Shown here piece after piece: positions 17,454 to 25,218 of a stretch of 64,000 bases of DNA. Under the pieces are notes generated by a model that was given only the letters and a program-made list of their open reading frames with translations, ran no database searches and had not been told where the DNA came from. The translations under genes and the position numbers were made by a program. Positions within the stretch are counted from its first letter, which is position 1. Each line of letters starts with the position of its first letter. The stretch is from Hymenobacter sp. PAMC 26628. GTDB lineage: Bacteria > Bacteroidota > Bacteroidia > Cytophagales > Hymenobacteraceae. The stretch is taken from assembly GCF_001562275.1 (NCBI RefSeq), contig NZ_CP014304.1, positions 1,054,001-1,118,000 on the forward strand. Reading direction: 5' to 3'.

Positions 17454-18059
17454 ATGAGTCCCGAGCCCGCCGACCGTCAGGAATACAACATCACGGCGTA
17501 CACCGAAAACCAGGTAGGCCTGCTCAACCGCATTGCCATTATTTTTTCGCGCCGCAAAATCAACATCGAGAGCCTCAACGTGTCGCCCTCTGAGATTGAG
17601 GGCATCCACCGCTTCAACATCGTAATTGTGGAAACGGAGGAAGTGGTGGAGAAGCTGGCCAAGCAGATTGAGAAGCAAGTGGAGGTGCTGAAGGTGTACT
17701 TCAACACCAACGCCGACGTGATTTGGCAGGAAATGGCCCTGTACAAAGTGCCCACCGACGTGATTGCTGAAAAAGTGCTCGTGGAGCGCTTGCTCCGCGA
17801 GAATGGGGCCCGCGCCGTGGTTATCCGCAAGGACTACACGGTGTTTGAAACCACTGGCCACCGCGAGGAAACCGACAACCTCATTAAGGCTTTGCAGCCG
17901 TATGGGCTGATTGAGTTTGTGCGCTCGGCGCGCATCGCCATCATCAAGGCCAGTGACGGTTTCCACCACAAGCTCCGGGAGTTTGAGCGCCGCGAGCCGA
18001 GCGAGGAAGTGGCGGAGAACGAGTTTTTGAACGACCGCGAACAGGTCTTCACGATGTAG
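17454..18059 (+). CDS. ilvN: Acetolactate synthase small (regulatory) subunit
   Basis: A 201-aa ACT-domain subunit that activates IlvB and confers valine feedback. The N-terminal ACT domain is clear (YNITAYTENQVGLLNRIAII with the ligand-site pattern FSRRKINIESLNVSP), followed by the second conserved domain with YTVFETTGHREETDNLI. A charged 25-residue C-terminal extension (EPSEEVAENEFL) is somewhat longer than in short IlvH types. It is separated from ilvB by 148 bp occupied by a dispersed inverted repeat. The usual name would be ilvN or ilvH. Confidence 0.95.
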   Translation: MSPEPADRQEYNITAYTENQVGLLNRIAIIFSRRKINIESLNVSPSEIEGIHRFNIVIVETEEVVEKLAKQIEKQVEVLKVYFNTNADVIWQEMALYKVPTDVIAEKVLVERLLRENGARAVVIRKDYTVFETTGHREETDNLIKALQPYGLIEFVRSARIAIIKASDGFHHKLREFERREPSEEVAENEFLNDREQVFTM

Positions 18060-18063
18060 AGAT

Positions 18064-18145
18064 GTAGCGCGGGCTTTGCGAGCCCGCGCGTTTGAACGAA
18101 ACCCATTTTTTAAACCCACGCGTGGACTCGCAGCGTCCACGCTAC
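18064..18145. repeat. Paired palindromic repeats between ilvN and ilvC
   Basis: Two GTAGCG-type units occur here: one reads GTAGCGCGGGCT...AGCCCGCGC (about 18064-18090), the other is GCGTGGACTCGCAGCGTCCACGC (about 18119-18142) ending in CTAC. They flank a short AT-rich spacer and can also pair with each other through the outer GTAGCG/CGCTAC ends. The unit after leuB belongs to the same family. Confidence 0.7.
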
Positions 18146-18161
18146 AACAACCCCCAACCTA

Positions 18162-19223
18162 ATGGCTACCATCAATTTCGGCGGCGTACCCGAAACCGTA
18201 ATCACCCGCGACGAATTTCCGCTCGCCAAGGCCCTCGATTTCCTGAAAGACGACACCATCGCCATCATCGGCTACGGCGTGCAGGGCCCCGGCCAAGCGC
18301 TGAACATGCGCGACAACGGCTTTCGCGTCATCGTGGGCCAGCGCGAAGGCACGCCGTCGTGGGACCGCGCCATCAAGGACGGCTGGGTGCCAGGCGAGTC
18401 GTTGTTTTCGATTGAGGAGGCCGCCGACAAGGGCACCATCATCTGCAACCTGCTTTCCGATGCGGGCCAGATTGCGCTGTGGCCTACCCTCCAGAAATAC
18501 CTTGCGCCGGGCAAAACGCTGTATTTCTCGCATGGCTTTGGCATCACGTTTAATGAGCAGACCAACATCATCCCGGCCAAGGACATCGACGTGATTCTGG
18601 TGGCTCCTAAGGGCAGCGGCACCAGCCTGCGCCGCTTGTTTGTGGCCGGCGGCGGGCTGAACTCGTCGTTTGCCGTGTTCCAGGATGCCACCGGCAAGGC
18701 CTGGGAAAAAGCCATTGCGATGGGCATCGGCGTGGGCTCGGGCTACTTGTTCGAAACCGACTTTAAGAAGGAAGTGTACTCTGACCTCACCGGTGAGCGC
18801 GGCGTACTGATGGGGGCCCTGGCCGGTATCATCGAGGCCCAGTACCAGGTGCTGCGCCAGCGCGGCCATTCGCCCTCCGAAGCCTTCAACGAAACCGTGG
18901 AGGAGCTGACCCAGAGCCTTGTGCCGCTGGTGGGCGAAAACGGCATGGACTGGATGTTTGGCAACTGCTCGGTAACGGCTCAGCGTGGGGCCCTCGACTG
19001 GAAAGGCAAGTTCCGCGACGCCACCCTGCCCGTGCTCAACGACCTGTACGACAGCGTGGCCAGCGGCGAAGAAGCCCGCCGCACCATCGAGCGCGGCTCG
19101 ACGCCTAACTACCGCGCCGAGCTGGAAGCCGAATTGAAAGAAGTACGCGAATCGGAATTGTGGCAGACCGGCGCGACCGTGCGCGAGCTGCGCTCGCGCA
19201 CCTCTGAGAACGTGGAAGCGTAA
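18162..19223 (+). CDS. ilvC: Ketol-acid reductoisomerase
   Basis: A 353-aa NAD(P)H enzyme converting acetolactate to dihydroxyisovalerate. The Rossmann motif is IGYGVQGPGQALNMRDNG, a variant typical of Bacteroidota (GPGQ instead of GHAQ/GSAH), followed by VGQREGTPSWDRA in the cofactor-specificity loop, and the Mg/substrate domain has KKEVYSDLTGERGVLMGALAG. Length matches the compact class. The C-terminal tail is rich in Glu/Arg. It is the fourth ilv gene and follows the paired repeats. Confidence 0.95.
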   Translation: MATINFGGVPETVITRDEFPLAKALDFLKDDTIAIIGYGVQGPGQALNMRDNGFRVIVGQREGTPSWDRAIKDGWVPGESLFSIEEAADKGTIICNLLSDAGQIALWPTLQKYLAPGKTLYFSHGFGITFNEQTNIIPAKDIDVILVAPKGSGTSLRRLFVAGGGLNSSFAVFQDATGKAWEKAIAMGIGVGSGYLFETDFKKEVYSDLTGERGVLMGALAGIIEAQYQVLRQRGHSPSEAFNETVEELTQSLVPLVGENGMDWMFGNCSVTAQRGALDWKGKFRDATLPVLNDLYDSVASGEEARRTIERGSTPNYRAELEAELKEVRESELWQTGATVRELRSRTSENVEA

Positions 19224-19285
19224 CCGCTTTTTATTACTTCGTTCAGCGTGACGGCCTTTTTAAGCTATTAATTGTTCCTGCCCCG

Positions 19286-20560
19286 ATGCCCGACCTGCTG
19301 GCTCCGGCGGCCACTGCCGTCACCCTGGAAAACGTGGAGGCTGCCGCGCGCCGCCTCAAAGGTGTGATTACCAAGACGCCCCTGATGCTGAACCTTGGCC
19401 TCTCGCGTACCTACGACGCCACTATTTTGCTGAAGCGGGAGGATTTGCAGGTGGTGCGCTCCTATAAAATCCGGGGGGCTTACAATAAGATTGCGACACT
19501 GCCCACCACCGTGCCGGGGCGTGAGATTGTGTGCGCCAGCGCCGGCAACCACGCCCAGGGCGTAGCCTACGCTTGCCAGTTGCTGAACCTGGCGTGTGAT
19601 ATTTTCATGCCGGCCCAAACGCCCGCCCAGAAGGTAGACAAGGTGCGTCTCTTCGGCAAGGACATGGTGACGGTGCACCTTACTGGCCGCACGTTCGATG
19701 ATTGCTACCACGCGGCGCAGGTGTTTTGCGACGCGCGCGGCAGCACGTTTGTGCATCCCTTTGATGACTTGGCCGTTGTGGAGGGCCAAGCCACGGTGGG
19801 CCTAGAAATTCTGAAATCGACTCATCACAAGCTAATTGACTTTTGTTTCATGCCCATCGGCGGCGGCGGGCTGGCCTCGGGCTTATCGAGCGTATTCCGG
19901 CAGCTTAGCCCGCACACCCGGCTCATCGGGGTGCAGCCGCTGGGGGCCCCCAGCATGCACGACGCCATTCGGGCCGGACGGCGGCAGGCGCTGGCCAGCC
20001 TCGACACCTTCGTGGACGGCGCGGCCGTGAAGTGCCCCGGCGAGCTGACGTTTGGAATTTGCCAGGCCCTGCTCGACGAGGTGCACCTCGTGCCCGAGGG
20101 CCAGGTGTGCGAAGACCTGCTGAAGATGTACAACGAGGAAGGCATGGTGCTGGAGCCCGCCGGTACGCTCGCCATCTCGGCCCTGCACGCCTACGCCGAC
20201 CAGATTCGGGGCAAAACGGTGGTCTGCATTGTCAGCGGCTCCAACAACGACATCACCCGGATGGAGGACATCAAGGAGCGCGCCCAGCGCCACCAAGGCC
20301 TCAAGCACTACTTCATGGTGACCTTCAACCAGGTCCCCGGGGCCCTGCGCCGCTTCGTGAACAACGTGCTAGCCGAAGGCACCGACATCATCCAGTTTCA
20401 GTACATCAAGAAGAACAACAAAGAAAAAGGCCCCGTTTTCATCGGCGTCGAGGTCAGCAACCCGCGCGACGTAGAGGGCATCAAGGCGCGCATGGCCGAC
20501 GAAGGCTTCGGCTTTGAGTACCTCAACGGCAAGCAGGATTTTCTAAGCTTGCTGGTGTAG
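19286..20560 (+). CDS. ilvA: Threonine ammonia-lyase (threonine deaminase)
   Basis: A 424-aa PLP enzyme making 2-oxobutanoate, the entry to isoleucine synthesis. The PLP lysine is in SYKIRGAYNKI, the phosphate loop is IGGGGLASGLS and the product-side SGSNNDITRM motif is present. The last 80-90 residues (HYFMVTFNQVPGALRRFVNNVL) form a single ACT-like regulatory domain, unlike the two-domain E. coli IlvA. Its position at the end of the ilv set supports a biosynthetic rather than catabolic role. The tail IIQFQYIKKNNKEKGPVFIGV is typical of this short form. Confidence 0.95.
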   Translation: MPDLLAPAATAVTLENVEAAARRLKGVITKTPLMLNLGLSRTYDATILLKREDLQVVRSYKIRGAYNKIATLPTTVPGREIVCASAGNHAQGVAYACQLLNLACDIFMPAQTPAQKVDKVRLFGKDMVTVHLTGRTFDDCYHAAQVFCDARGSTFVHPFDDLAVVEGQATVGLEILKSTHHKLIDFCFMPIGGGGLASGLSSVFRQLSPHTRLIGVQPLGAPSMHDAIRAGRRQALASLDTFVDGAAVKCPGELTFGICQALLDEVHLVPEGQVCEDLLKMYNEEGMVLEPAGTLAISALHAYADQIRGKTVVCIVSGSNNDITRMEDIKERAQRHQGLKHYFMVTFNQVPGALRRFVNNVLAEGTDIIQFQYIKKNNKEKGPVFIGVEVSNPRDVEGIKARMADEGFGFEYLNGKQDFLSLLV

Positions 20561-20580
20561 TTTCTGCCAAATCAGTTTCA

Positions 20581-20623
20581 GCACAAGGGGCCCCGCTGCT
20601 GGCAACAGCGGGGCCCCTTGTGC
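20581..20623. terminator. 18-bp GC-rich hairpin between convergent ilvA and hydrolase genes
   Basis: Arms 20581-20598 and 20606-20623 pair perfectly around a 7-nt loop and contain the GGGGCCCC word. There is no T tract on either side, so it may block or stabilise 3' ends rather than terminate by the classic mechanism. Confidence 0.6.
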
Positions 20624-20644
20624 AGAAAAAACAGGTAGAATTGC

Positions 20645-21502
20645 TTACGCCAGCTTGTCCTTGAACAGCTTCAGGGTGCGTTCCCAGGCCAGCTTGGCGG
20701 CCTCGGCGTTGTAGCGGGCGGGGGACGTGTCGTTGTTGAACGCGTGGTTCACGTTGGGGTACACGAACAGCTCGTAAGGCGTGTGGTTGGCCTTGAGCGC
20801 GGCTTCGTAGGCGGGGATGCCGGCGTCGATGCGCTCGTCGAGGCCGGCGTAGTGCAGCATCAGGGCAGCCTTGATTTGGGGCACGTCTTCGGCTTTGGGC
20901 TGCTGGCCGTAGTAGGCCACGGCGGCGTTTAGCTTCGGGTCGTGCACGGCCAGCTGGTTGCTCAGGCCCCCGCCCCAGCAGAAGCCCACGCAGCCGGTGC
21001 GCCCGTTGCTCTCGGGCCGGGCGCGGAGGTAGGCGAGGGCGGCCAGGTAGTTGTTCAGGTTTTTGGCGGCGTCGAGTTGGCCGATGAGCGTGCGGCCTTG
21101 GTCCTCGTCGGTGGGCGTGCCGCCCAGGGGCGACAGCGCATCGACGCCCAGGGCCAGGTAGCCGGCCTGGGCCACGCGGCGCGTCACGTCTTTGATGTGG
21201 GGCGTGAGGCCCCGGTTTTCGTGGATGACCACCACGGCCCCCAGCTTTTTCTTGCCTTTGGGGCGCGCCAGGTAGCCCTTCACGGGGCCCCCGTCGCCGG
21301 GCCAGGTCACGTCCTCCAGCACGAGGTCATCGGCCGATGTGCTGACGGTGGCGGCCTGGGCGTAGCCGGGTTCCAGCACGGCCAGGGCGGCCAGGGCCAG
21401 GGCAGTGCCGCCGGCCAGCTTGGCCAGCCGGTCCAGAAAGTCCTTGCGGGTAAGCGGGGCGTGCGTGTACTCGTCGAACAGGTTGATGATGCGCTGGTCC
21501 AT
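20645..21502 (-). CDS. Dienelactone hydrolase family protein, exported
   Basis: A 285-aa alpha/beta hydrolase. The nucleophile is the Cys of GFCWGGG, with the conserved Glu in IHENRGL, the Asp in GLDERID and the His in NVNHAF, the full DLH triad plus helper residue. The N terminus carries LTRKDFLDRLAKLAGGTALALAALAVL, a twin-arginine-like signal with RK instead of RR, so export by Tat is likely. The start at 21502 (MDQRIINLFDEYTHAPLT) matches my recollection of how this family begins; an upstream extension is non-conserved. Physiological substrate unknown; such proteins are often called carboxymethylenebutenolidases. Confidence 0.92.
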   Translation of the reverse strand: MDQRIINLFDEYTHAPLTRKDFLDRLAKLAGGTALALAALAVLEPGYAQAATVSTSADDLVLEDVTWPGDGGPVKGYLARPKGKKKLGAVVVIHENRGLTPHIKDVTRRVAQAGYLALGVDALSPLGGTPTDEDQGRTLIGQLDAAKNLNNYLAALAYLRARPESNGRTGCVGFCWGGGLSNQLAVHDPKLNAAVAYYGQQPKAEDVPQIKAALMLHYAGLDERIDAGIPAYEAALKANHTPYELFVYPNVNHAFNNDTSPARYNAEAAKLAWERTLKLFKDKLA

Positions 21503-21676
21503 GCGGCGGGGAAGAGAAGGAAAGGAAATGATGGGGTTACGGCAGGCGTTCCGCTGGGTAATGATACGGCTGAAACGAGTGGTGCCGAAACAGTTGCGCT
21601 GGGTTGTTGAGTTACTTAGCGTAATGAGCCGCATCCGCCGGGGCCCCCAGGGGTAGAAAATAGCGGGCCGGCGAAT

Positions 21677-21724
21677 ATAGTATTTATATAATATAGTATT
21701 TATATAATATAGTATTTATATAAT
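21677..21724. repeat. Three perfect 16-bp AT-only tandem repeats
   Basis: The unit ATAGTATTTATATAAT occurs three times head to tail without a mismatch, 48 bp with only three G and no C. The surroundings are G+C-rich. It sits between the 3' end of the anti-sigma gene and the 5' side of the hydrolase gene, where it could be a promoter/operator array or a slippage-prone repeat. Confidence 0.9.
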
Positions 21725-21768
21725 TGAACCAGCGTAAATTGCCATTGGGGCCCCACCGGCGGTTTCCC

Positions 21769-22035
21769 TCACAGGGCATCGAGGCCGGCGCCCGCCAGTT
21801 GCTGCCGGATGCGCTGCCGGGCGGCGTCGGGCAGGCCGGGCAGCTGGGCCGGGGCGCCGGCGGCCCGGGCCTGGGCCAGTAGCACCAGCAGCACGGTTTG
21901 GTGGGCGTAGCGGTGGCAATAGGGGCAGTAGCGCAGGTGCAGCCACAGGCTGCGCCGGTCGCGCGGGGCCAGGGGCGCGTCGGCGCGCTGCTCGATGAGC
22001 AGGGTGGCGTGGCGGCAGGAGAGCAGGCGCAGCAT
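21769..22035 (-). CDS. Zinc-finger-type anti-sigma factor, soluble
   Basis: An 88-aa protein with the ZAS-like motif H-x3-C-x2-C in HLRYCPYC and an upstream SCRHATLLIEQ segment, the pattern of zinc-containing anti-sigma factors. No membrane segment is present, so it would bind its sigma factor in the cytosol; the thiols could sense redox state or zinc. It lies 20 bp downstream of the ECF sigma gene on the same strand. A TTG at 22050 is an alternative start. Assignment rests on the motif and on gene order. Confidence 0.72.
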   Translation of the reverse strand: MLRLLSCRHATLLIEQRADAPLAPRDRRSLWLHLRYCPYCHRYAHQTVLLVLLAQARAAGAPAQLPGLPDAARQRIRQQLAGAGLDAL

Positions 22036-22055
22036 GGCAGGTGGTAGCAATAGGG

Positions 22056-22685
22056 TTAGGCGCGGCGGCCCAGGCCGTGCTGCTCAAGGCAGCGGCGCAA
22101 CTGGAGCTTGGCCCGGTGGATGATGACCCAGTAGTTGGCCGCCGACAGCGACAGCGCGCGGCAGATTTCTTCGGCCGGTAATTCTTCCACAAACCGCAGG
22201 GCGAACACGGCGCCGTGCCGGGCAGGCAGGCGCGCCTGGCAGCGGTGCAGGGCGGCTTGCAGCTCCGCCTGCTCCAGGGCCCCGTCGGCGGTTTGCCAGC
22301 TGGTGGGGGCCTGGGCGGCGCGCCAGTGGCCGTTGGCTTCCTCAAAAAAATCGGCTTCCGTAGGGCCCTCGGGCGCCAGCTCGGCAAGCGACACTTCGGG
22401 GCGGCGGGCTTGCCGGCGGTAATAATCAAGTATTTGCCGCTTCAAAATGGCAAACAGCCAGGTCCGCTCCGACGCCTCGCCCCGGAAATTGCCCAGCGCT
22501 TGCAGGGCCCGGAGCAGGGTGGCTTGCACCAGCTCTTCGGCGGCATCAGCCCCGGCTACGCGGGCCAGGGCATAGCGGTACAGCTCGTGGCCGTAGCGGG
22601 CCAGCCACTGCCGGGGCTCTGGGGCGGGGTGGGGCGGCTGGCCGGGGCCCTGGGGGCCCGGCGGCGCGGCAAGGGGCGCCGGCAT
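22056..22685 (-). CDS. ECF-type RNA polymerase sigma factor
   Basis: A 209-aa sigma-70 family regulator. Region 2 is visible in ELYRYALARVAGADAAEELVQATLLRALQ and the -10 recognition segment EASERTWLFAILKRQILDYYRR; region 4 with its helix-turn-helix is LPAEEICRALSLSAANYWVIIHRAKLQLRR. An acidic linker (about residues 95-125) joins them. The first 25 residues are Pro-rich. The ATG overlaps the stop of the Mo-oxidoreductase gene by one base, so sigma, enzyme and cytochrome genes are one transcription unit, and the sigma factor may regulate its own operon. Confidence 0.92.
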   Translation of the reverse strand: MPAPLAAPPGPQGPGQPPHPAPEPRQWLARYGHELYRYALARVAGADAAEELVQATLLRALQALGNFRGEASERTWLFAILKRQILDYYRRQARRPEVSLAELAPEGPTEADFFEEANGHWRAAQAPTSWQTADGALEQAELQAALHRCQARLPARHGAVFALRFVEELPAEEICRALSLSAANYWVIIHRAKLQLRRCLEQHGLGRRA

Positions 22686-23497
22686 CAGTGGCCCGAGTCC
22701 CAGTCGTAGCCCTGCTCGGCCCAGAAATCGGCCGGCCGCTCGTCCACAAACGCAATGGTGCCGATGCGTTTGAGGTGCTTGATGCCGTACTTGAGCGGCG
22801 TGACCAGGCGCAGCGGCGCGCCGTGGGCCCCCGTCAGGGGCTGGCCGTTCATCTCGTAGCAAAGCAGCGTTTGGGGGTGCACGGCGTTGGACAAATCCAG
22901 GCCCACGTAGTATTTCTCGTCGGGCGTGACGACGCTGACGTAGCGGGCTGCCCGGCCGCCTGCGGTGGCCAGCGGGTATTTTTCGAGGAAATCGGAGAAC
23001 CGGGCCCCCACCCAGTTCACCTTGATGCTCCAGCCCTCGATGCACTTCAGCTCCGTCGTCATGTCCACGCGCGGCAGGGCTTTGATGTCGTCGATGGTGA
23101 ATTCCTGCACGCGCGCCGGGGCCCCGGCCGGGGCGTAGGCCTGCACCCGCATGCGCCAGTCGGCGGTTACGAAGGACTGTTCCAGCCCAATGTTACCGTT
23201 TTGGCGGGTGGTGGCCATTGCCTTAGGAAACGTAGGCGCCAGCCGCGCTTCGCGGAAGTAGGCCTGCGAAAGGCGCCCGTTGGCGTCGAGCACCCGGCGG
23301 AAGGGCCACGGCGTGCCGTCGTCGGTGGGGCGCGTGAGCAGCCAGCGCCAGCCGCCGACGCCGGCCAGGGCCGCCAGGCCCCCTACAATGAAGGCGCGGC
23401 GCGAGCGGCCAGCTGCTTGCCGGGCTACGTCGGCTTCGAGCAGGCCGGCTGGTGACTCGGGCAGCGGCGGGGCGGAATAATCGGGACGGGTTTCCAT
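22685..23497 (-). CDS. Molybdopterin-dependent oxidoreductase (sulfite oxidase/YedY-like), Tat-exported
   Basis: A 270-aa protein with an oxidoreductase molybdopterin-binding domain. A twin-arginine signal SRRAFIVGG starts at residue 32 after a cytosolic-type lead. The molybdenum-ligand Cys is C152 in ELKCIEGWS, followed by conserved VNWVGARFSDFLE and the C-terminal GAPLRLVTPLKYGIKHLKRI block. It is shorter than eukaryotic sulfite oxidase and lacks a heme domain; the neighbouring membrane cytochrome b probably supplies or accepts electrons. YedY/MsrP-type methionine-sulfoxide repair is one candidate role, but no substrate can be assigned. Confidence 0.92.
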   Translation of the reverse strand: METRPDYSAPPLPESPAGLLEADVARQAAGRSRRAFIVGGLAALAGVGGWRWLLTRPTDDGTPWPFRRVLDANGRLSQAYFREARLAPTFPKAMATTRQNGNIGLEQSFVTADWRMRVQAYAPAGAPARVQEFTIDDIKALPRVDMTTELKCIEGWSIKVNWVGARFSDFLEKYPLATAGGRAARYVSVVTPDEKYYVGLDLSNAVHPQTLLCYEMNGQPLTGAHGAPLRLVTPLKYGIKHLKRIGTIAFVDERPADFWAEQGYDWDSGH

Positions 23498-23509
23498 TAC
23501 AAAAACGAG

Positions 23510-24232
23510 CTAAGCGGGCAGGGTAGGAGTGGTGGAGCGGGCCGGGGCCCCGGCCACCGGCTCGCCGGCCGCTGGGTGCTGCGCGTCCACCATTTGGAAG
23601 CCGGCCACCATCGAGCGGAAGTTGTTCCAGCCGGCCCGCACCACTTGCGCGATGTGCACCACGAAGAACAGCACGTAGCCGACGGTGAGGATGAAGTGCT
23701 CGGCGCGGGCCCACTCGTAGCCGCCGAGCAGGCCCATGAGCCAGGCAAATTGCACCGGCTTGTAGATGGCCAGGCCCGTGAGCAGCGAGCCCGCGCCCAT
23801 GAGCACCACGGCGGTGTAGGCAATTTTCTGGGCCCCGTTGTACTTCACCACCGGCGGCTCGCCCTTGCGCAGGCCCAGGTCGTGGAGCGTCACCAAAATA
23901 GCTTCCCTGAAGGAGTTACGGTCGGGCAGCAGGTGGCGCCACTCGCCCGAAACCAGCGTGTAGCCCACGTACAGCAGGCCGTTGATTACGAACAGCCACA
24001 TCAAAGCAAAGTGCCAGTTCATGCCCTGGGCGAGCTTTTGGGGCATGCCCAAGGCCTTGTAAAAGCCGTCGGGGAAAAACTTAAACAGCGTGGTGGGGCC
24101 CCAGCCGATGCGGTACACGTCGTTGGCCCAGTAGATGAGCAGCCCGCTCCAGATCATGAGCGCGAGGATGGGGAAGTTCAGCCAGTGGAACCAGCGGATG
24201 GCCAGCGGGTGCTTTTCGACGAGGCGTTTCAT
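23510..24232 (-). CDS. Membrane cytochrome b/b6-type protein
   Basis: A 240-aa integral membrane protein with four main hydrophobic segments. Candidate heme ligands are the His of IRWFHWLNF in the first segment, HFALMWLFVINGLLY in the second, and the pair in the last two segments (AEHFILTVGYVLFFVVHIAQVV). This is the pattern of b-type subunits of formate dehydrogenase, Ni-Fe hydrogenase and MsrQ-like partners. It starts the operon with the Mo-oxidoreductase 12 bp downstream, which makes it the quinone-linked electron partner of that enzyme. The C-terminal 25 residues are a Pro/Ala-rich cytosolic tail. Confidence 0.88.
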   Translation of the reverse strand: MKRLVEKHPLAIRWFHWLNFPILALMIWSGLLIYWANDVYRIGWGPTTLFKFFPDGFYKALGMPQKLAQGMNWHFALMWLFVINGLLYVGYTLVSGEWRHLLPDRNSFREAILVTLHDLGLRKGEPPVVKYNGAQKIAYTAVVLMGAGSLLTGLAIYKPVQFAWLMGLLGGYEWARAEHFILTVGYVLFFVVHIAQVVRAGWNNFRSMVAGFQMVDAQHPAAGEPVAGAPARSTTPTLPA

Positions 24233-24312
24233 GGGCGGCGAAAAAGGAGGCGAAGGAATGAACAGGAAAGATACCGGGGCCCCGGCAATCCCGGCGGCGG
24301 CTAGGCCAGCCA

Positions 24313-24410
24313 GCGGGCAGACGCCCGCAGGCCGTGGCCCTTACAGCTGAGAAGAATATTTTTTTTCGAACCGCGGTTGTAAGGCCGGGCCCCGGGCGGC
24401 GTCTGCCCGC
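24313..24410. repeat. Inverted repeat between divergent cytochrome b and DUF1223 genes
   Basis: GCGGGCAGACGCC (24313-24325) is repeated in reverse complement as GGCGTCTGCCCGC (24398-24410), with a shorter TTACA/TGTAA pair inside. The core between them is AT-rich and includes an A/T-tract, so the arms flank the likely divergent promoter region. Confidence 0.65.
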
Positions 24411-24447
24411 CCAAAACCCAACCGTTCCCCTTTAAGCCCCGTTCGCC

Positions 24448-25218
24448 ATGAAACGTTTCGTGCTCGTTGGATTGCCCATGCTGGCCGTGGCCGGGGCCCT
24501 CGCCGCTCACCGCCCGGCCCCGCTCATCCCGCCGGCCGCCGCCCGGGTGCCGGTAGTGGTCGAGCTGTTCACTTCGGAAGGCTGCTCGAGCTGCCCGGCC
24601 GCCGATGCGGCGCTGCGCGAGCTGGAGGTGGCCCAATCAGTGCCCGGAGCGGAGGTCATTGTCCTCGGCCAGCACGTCGATTATTGGAACCGCTTGGGCT
24701 GGAAAGACCCGTTTTCGGCGGCCCAGTTCACCGACCGCCAGCGGGCCTACGCAGCGGGCTTCGGCACCGGTTCCTACACGCCCCAGGCCGTGGTGAACGG
24801 CCAGGTGGAGCTGGTGGGCAGCAACCGGGCCGCGCTGGTGGCCGCCATTGCCAACGCTGCCCAGGGTCCCCGCACCGCCGTGCACCTCGCGCGCCAGGGC
24901 CCCGGGGCCCTAGCCGTGCAAGTAGCGGCCCTGACCGCTGGGGCCCCCACGGCCGACGTATTCCTGGTCATCACCGAAACCGGCTTGGCCACCCAGGTGG
25001 GCCGGGGCGAAAACGCCGGCCGCCTGCTGCGCCACGCCGCCGTGGTGCGGGCGCTGCGTTCCTTGGGGCCCGCCAGCGGCCGCGCCGCGTTCAACGCCCC
25101 GCTGGCCCTGCGGCCGGAGTGGAAAACGGAAAACCTGCACGCCGTGGTGCTGGTGCAAGAGCCCGCCACGCACCGCATTGTGGGCGCGGCCAGCCTGCCG
25201 CTGGGGGCTGCTAATTAA
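24448..25218 (+). CDS. DUF1223 family thioredoxin-like exported protein
   Basis: A 256-aa protein with an N-terminal signal or membrane anchor (residues 1-20). The conserved start of the DUF1223 domain VVVELFTSEGCSSCPAADAAL contains Cys46 and Cys49 in a CxxC-like CSSC arrangement, followed by HVDYWNRLGWKDPFS and YTPQAVVNGQ, hallmarks of the family. The fold is thioredoxin-like; the molecular role is unknown. It is divergent from the Mo-oxidoreductase operon across an inverted repeat, suggesting shared control and perhaps a redox function in the envelope. Confidence 0.9.
   Translation: MKRFVLVGLPMLAVAGALAAHRPAPLIPPAAARVPVVVELFTSEGCSSCPAADAALRELEVAQSVPGAEVIVLGQHVDYWNRLGWKDPFSAAQFTDRQRAYAAGFGTGSYTPQAVVNGQVELVGSNRAALVAAIANAAQGPRTAVHLARQGPGALAVQVAALTAGAPTADVFLVITETGLATQVGRGENAGRLLRHAAVVRALRSLGPASGRAAFNAPLALRPEWKTENLHAVVLVQEPATHRIVGAASLPLGAAN

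Noticed and set aside
21677..21724. Short tandem repeats as a CRISPR array
   Set aside because: Units are contiguous with no spacers and no cas genes are present; no CRISPR array was found anywhere in the window.
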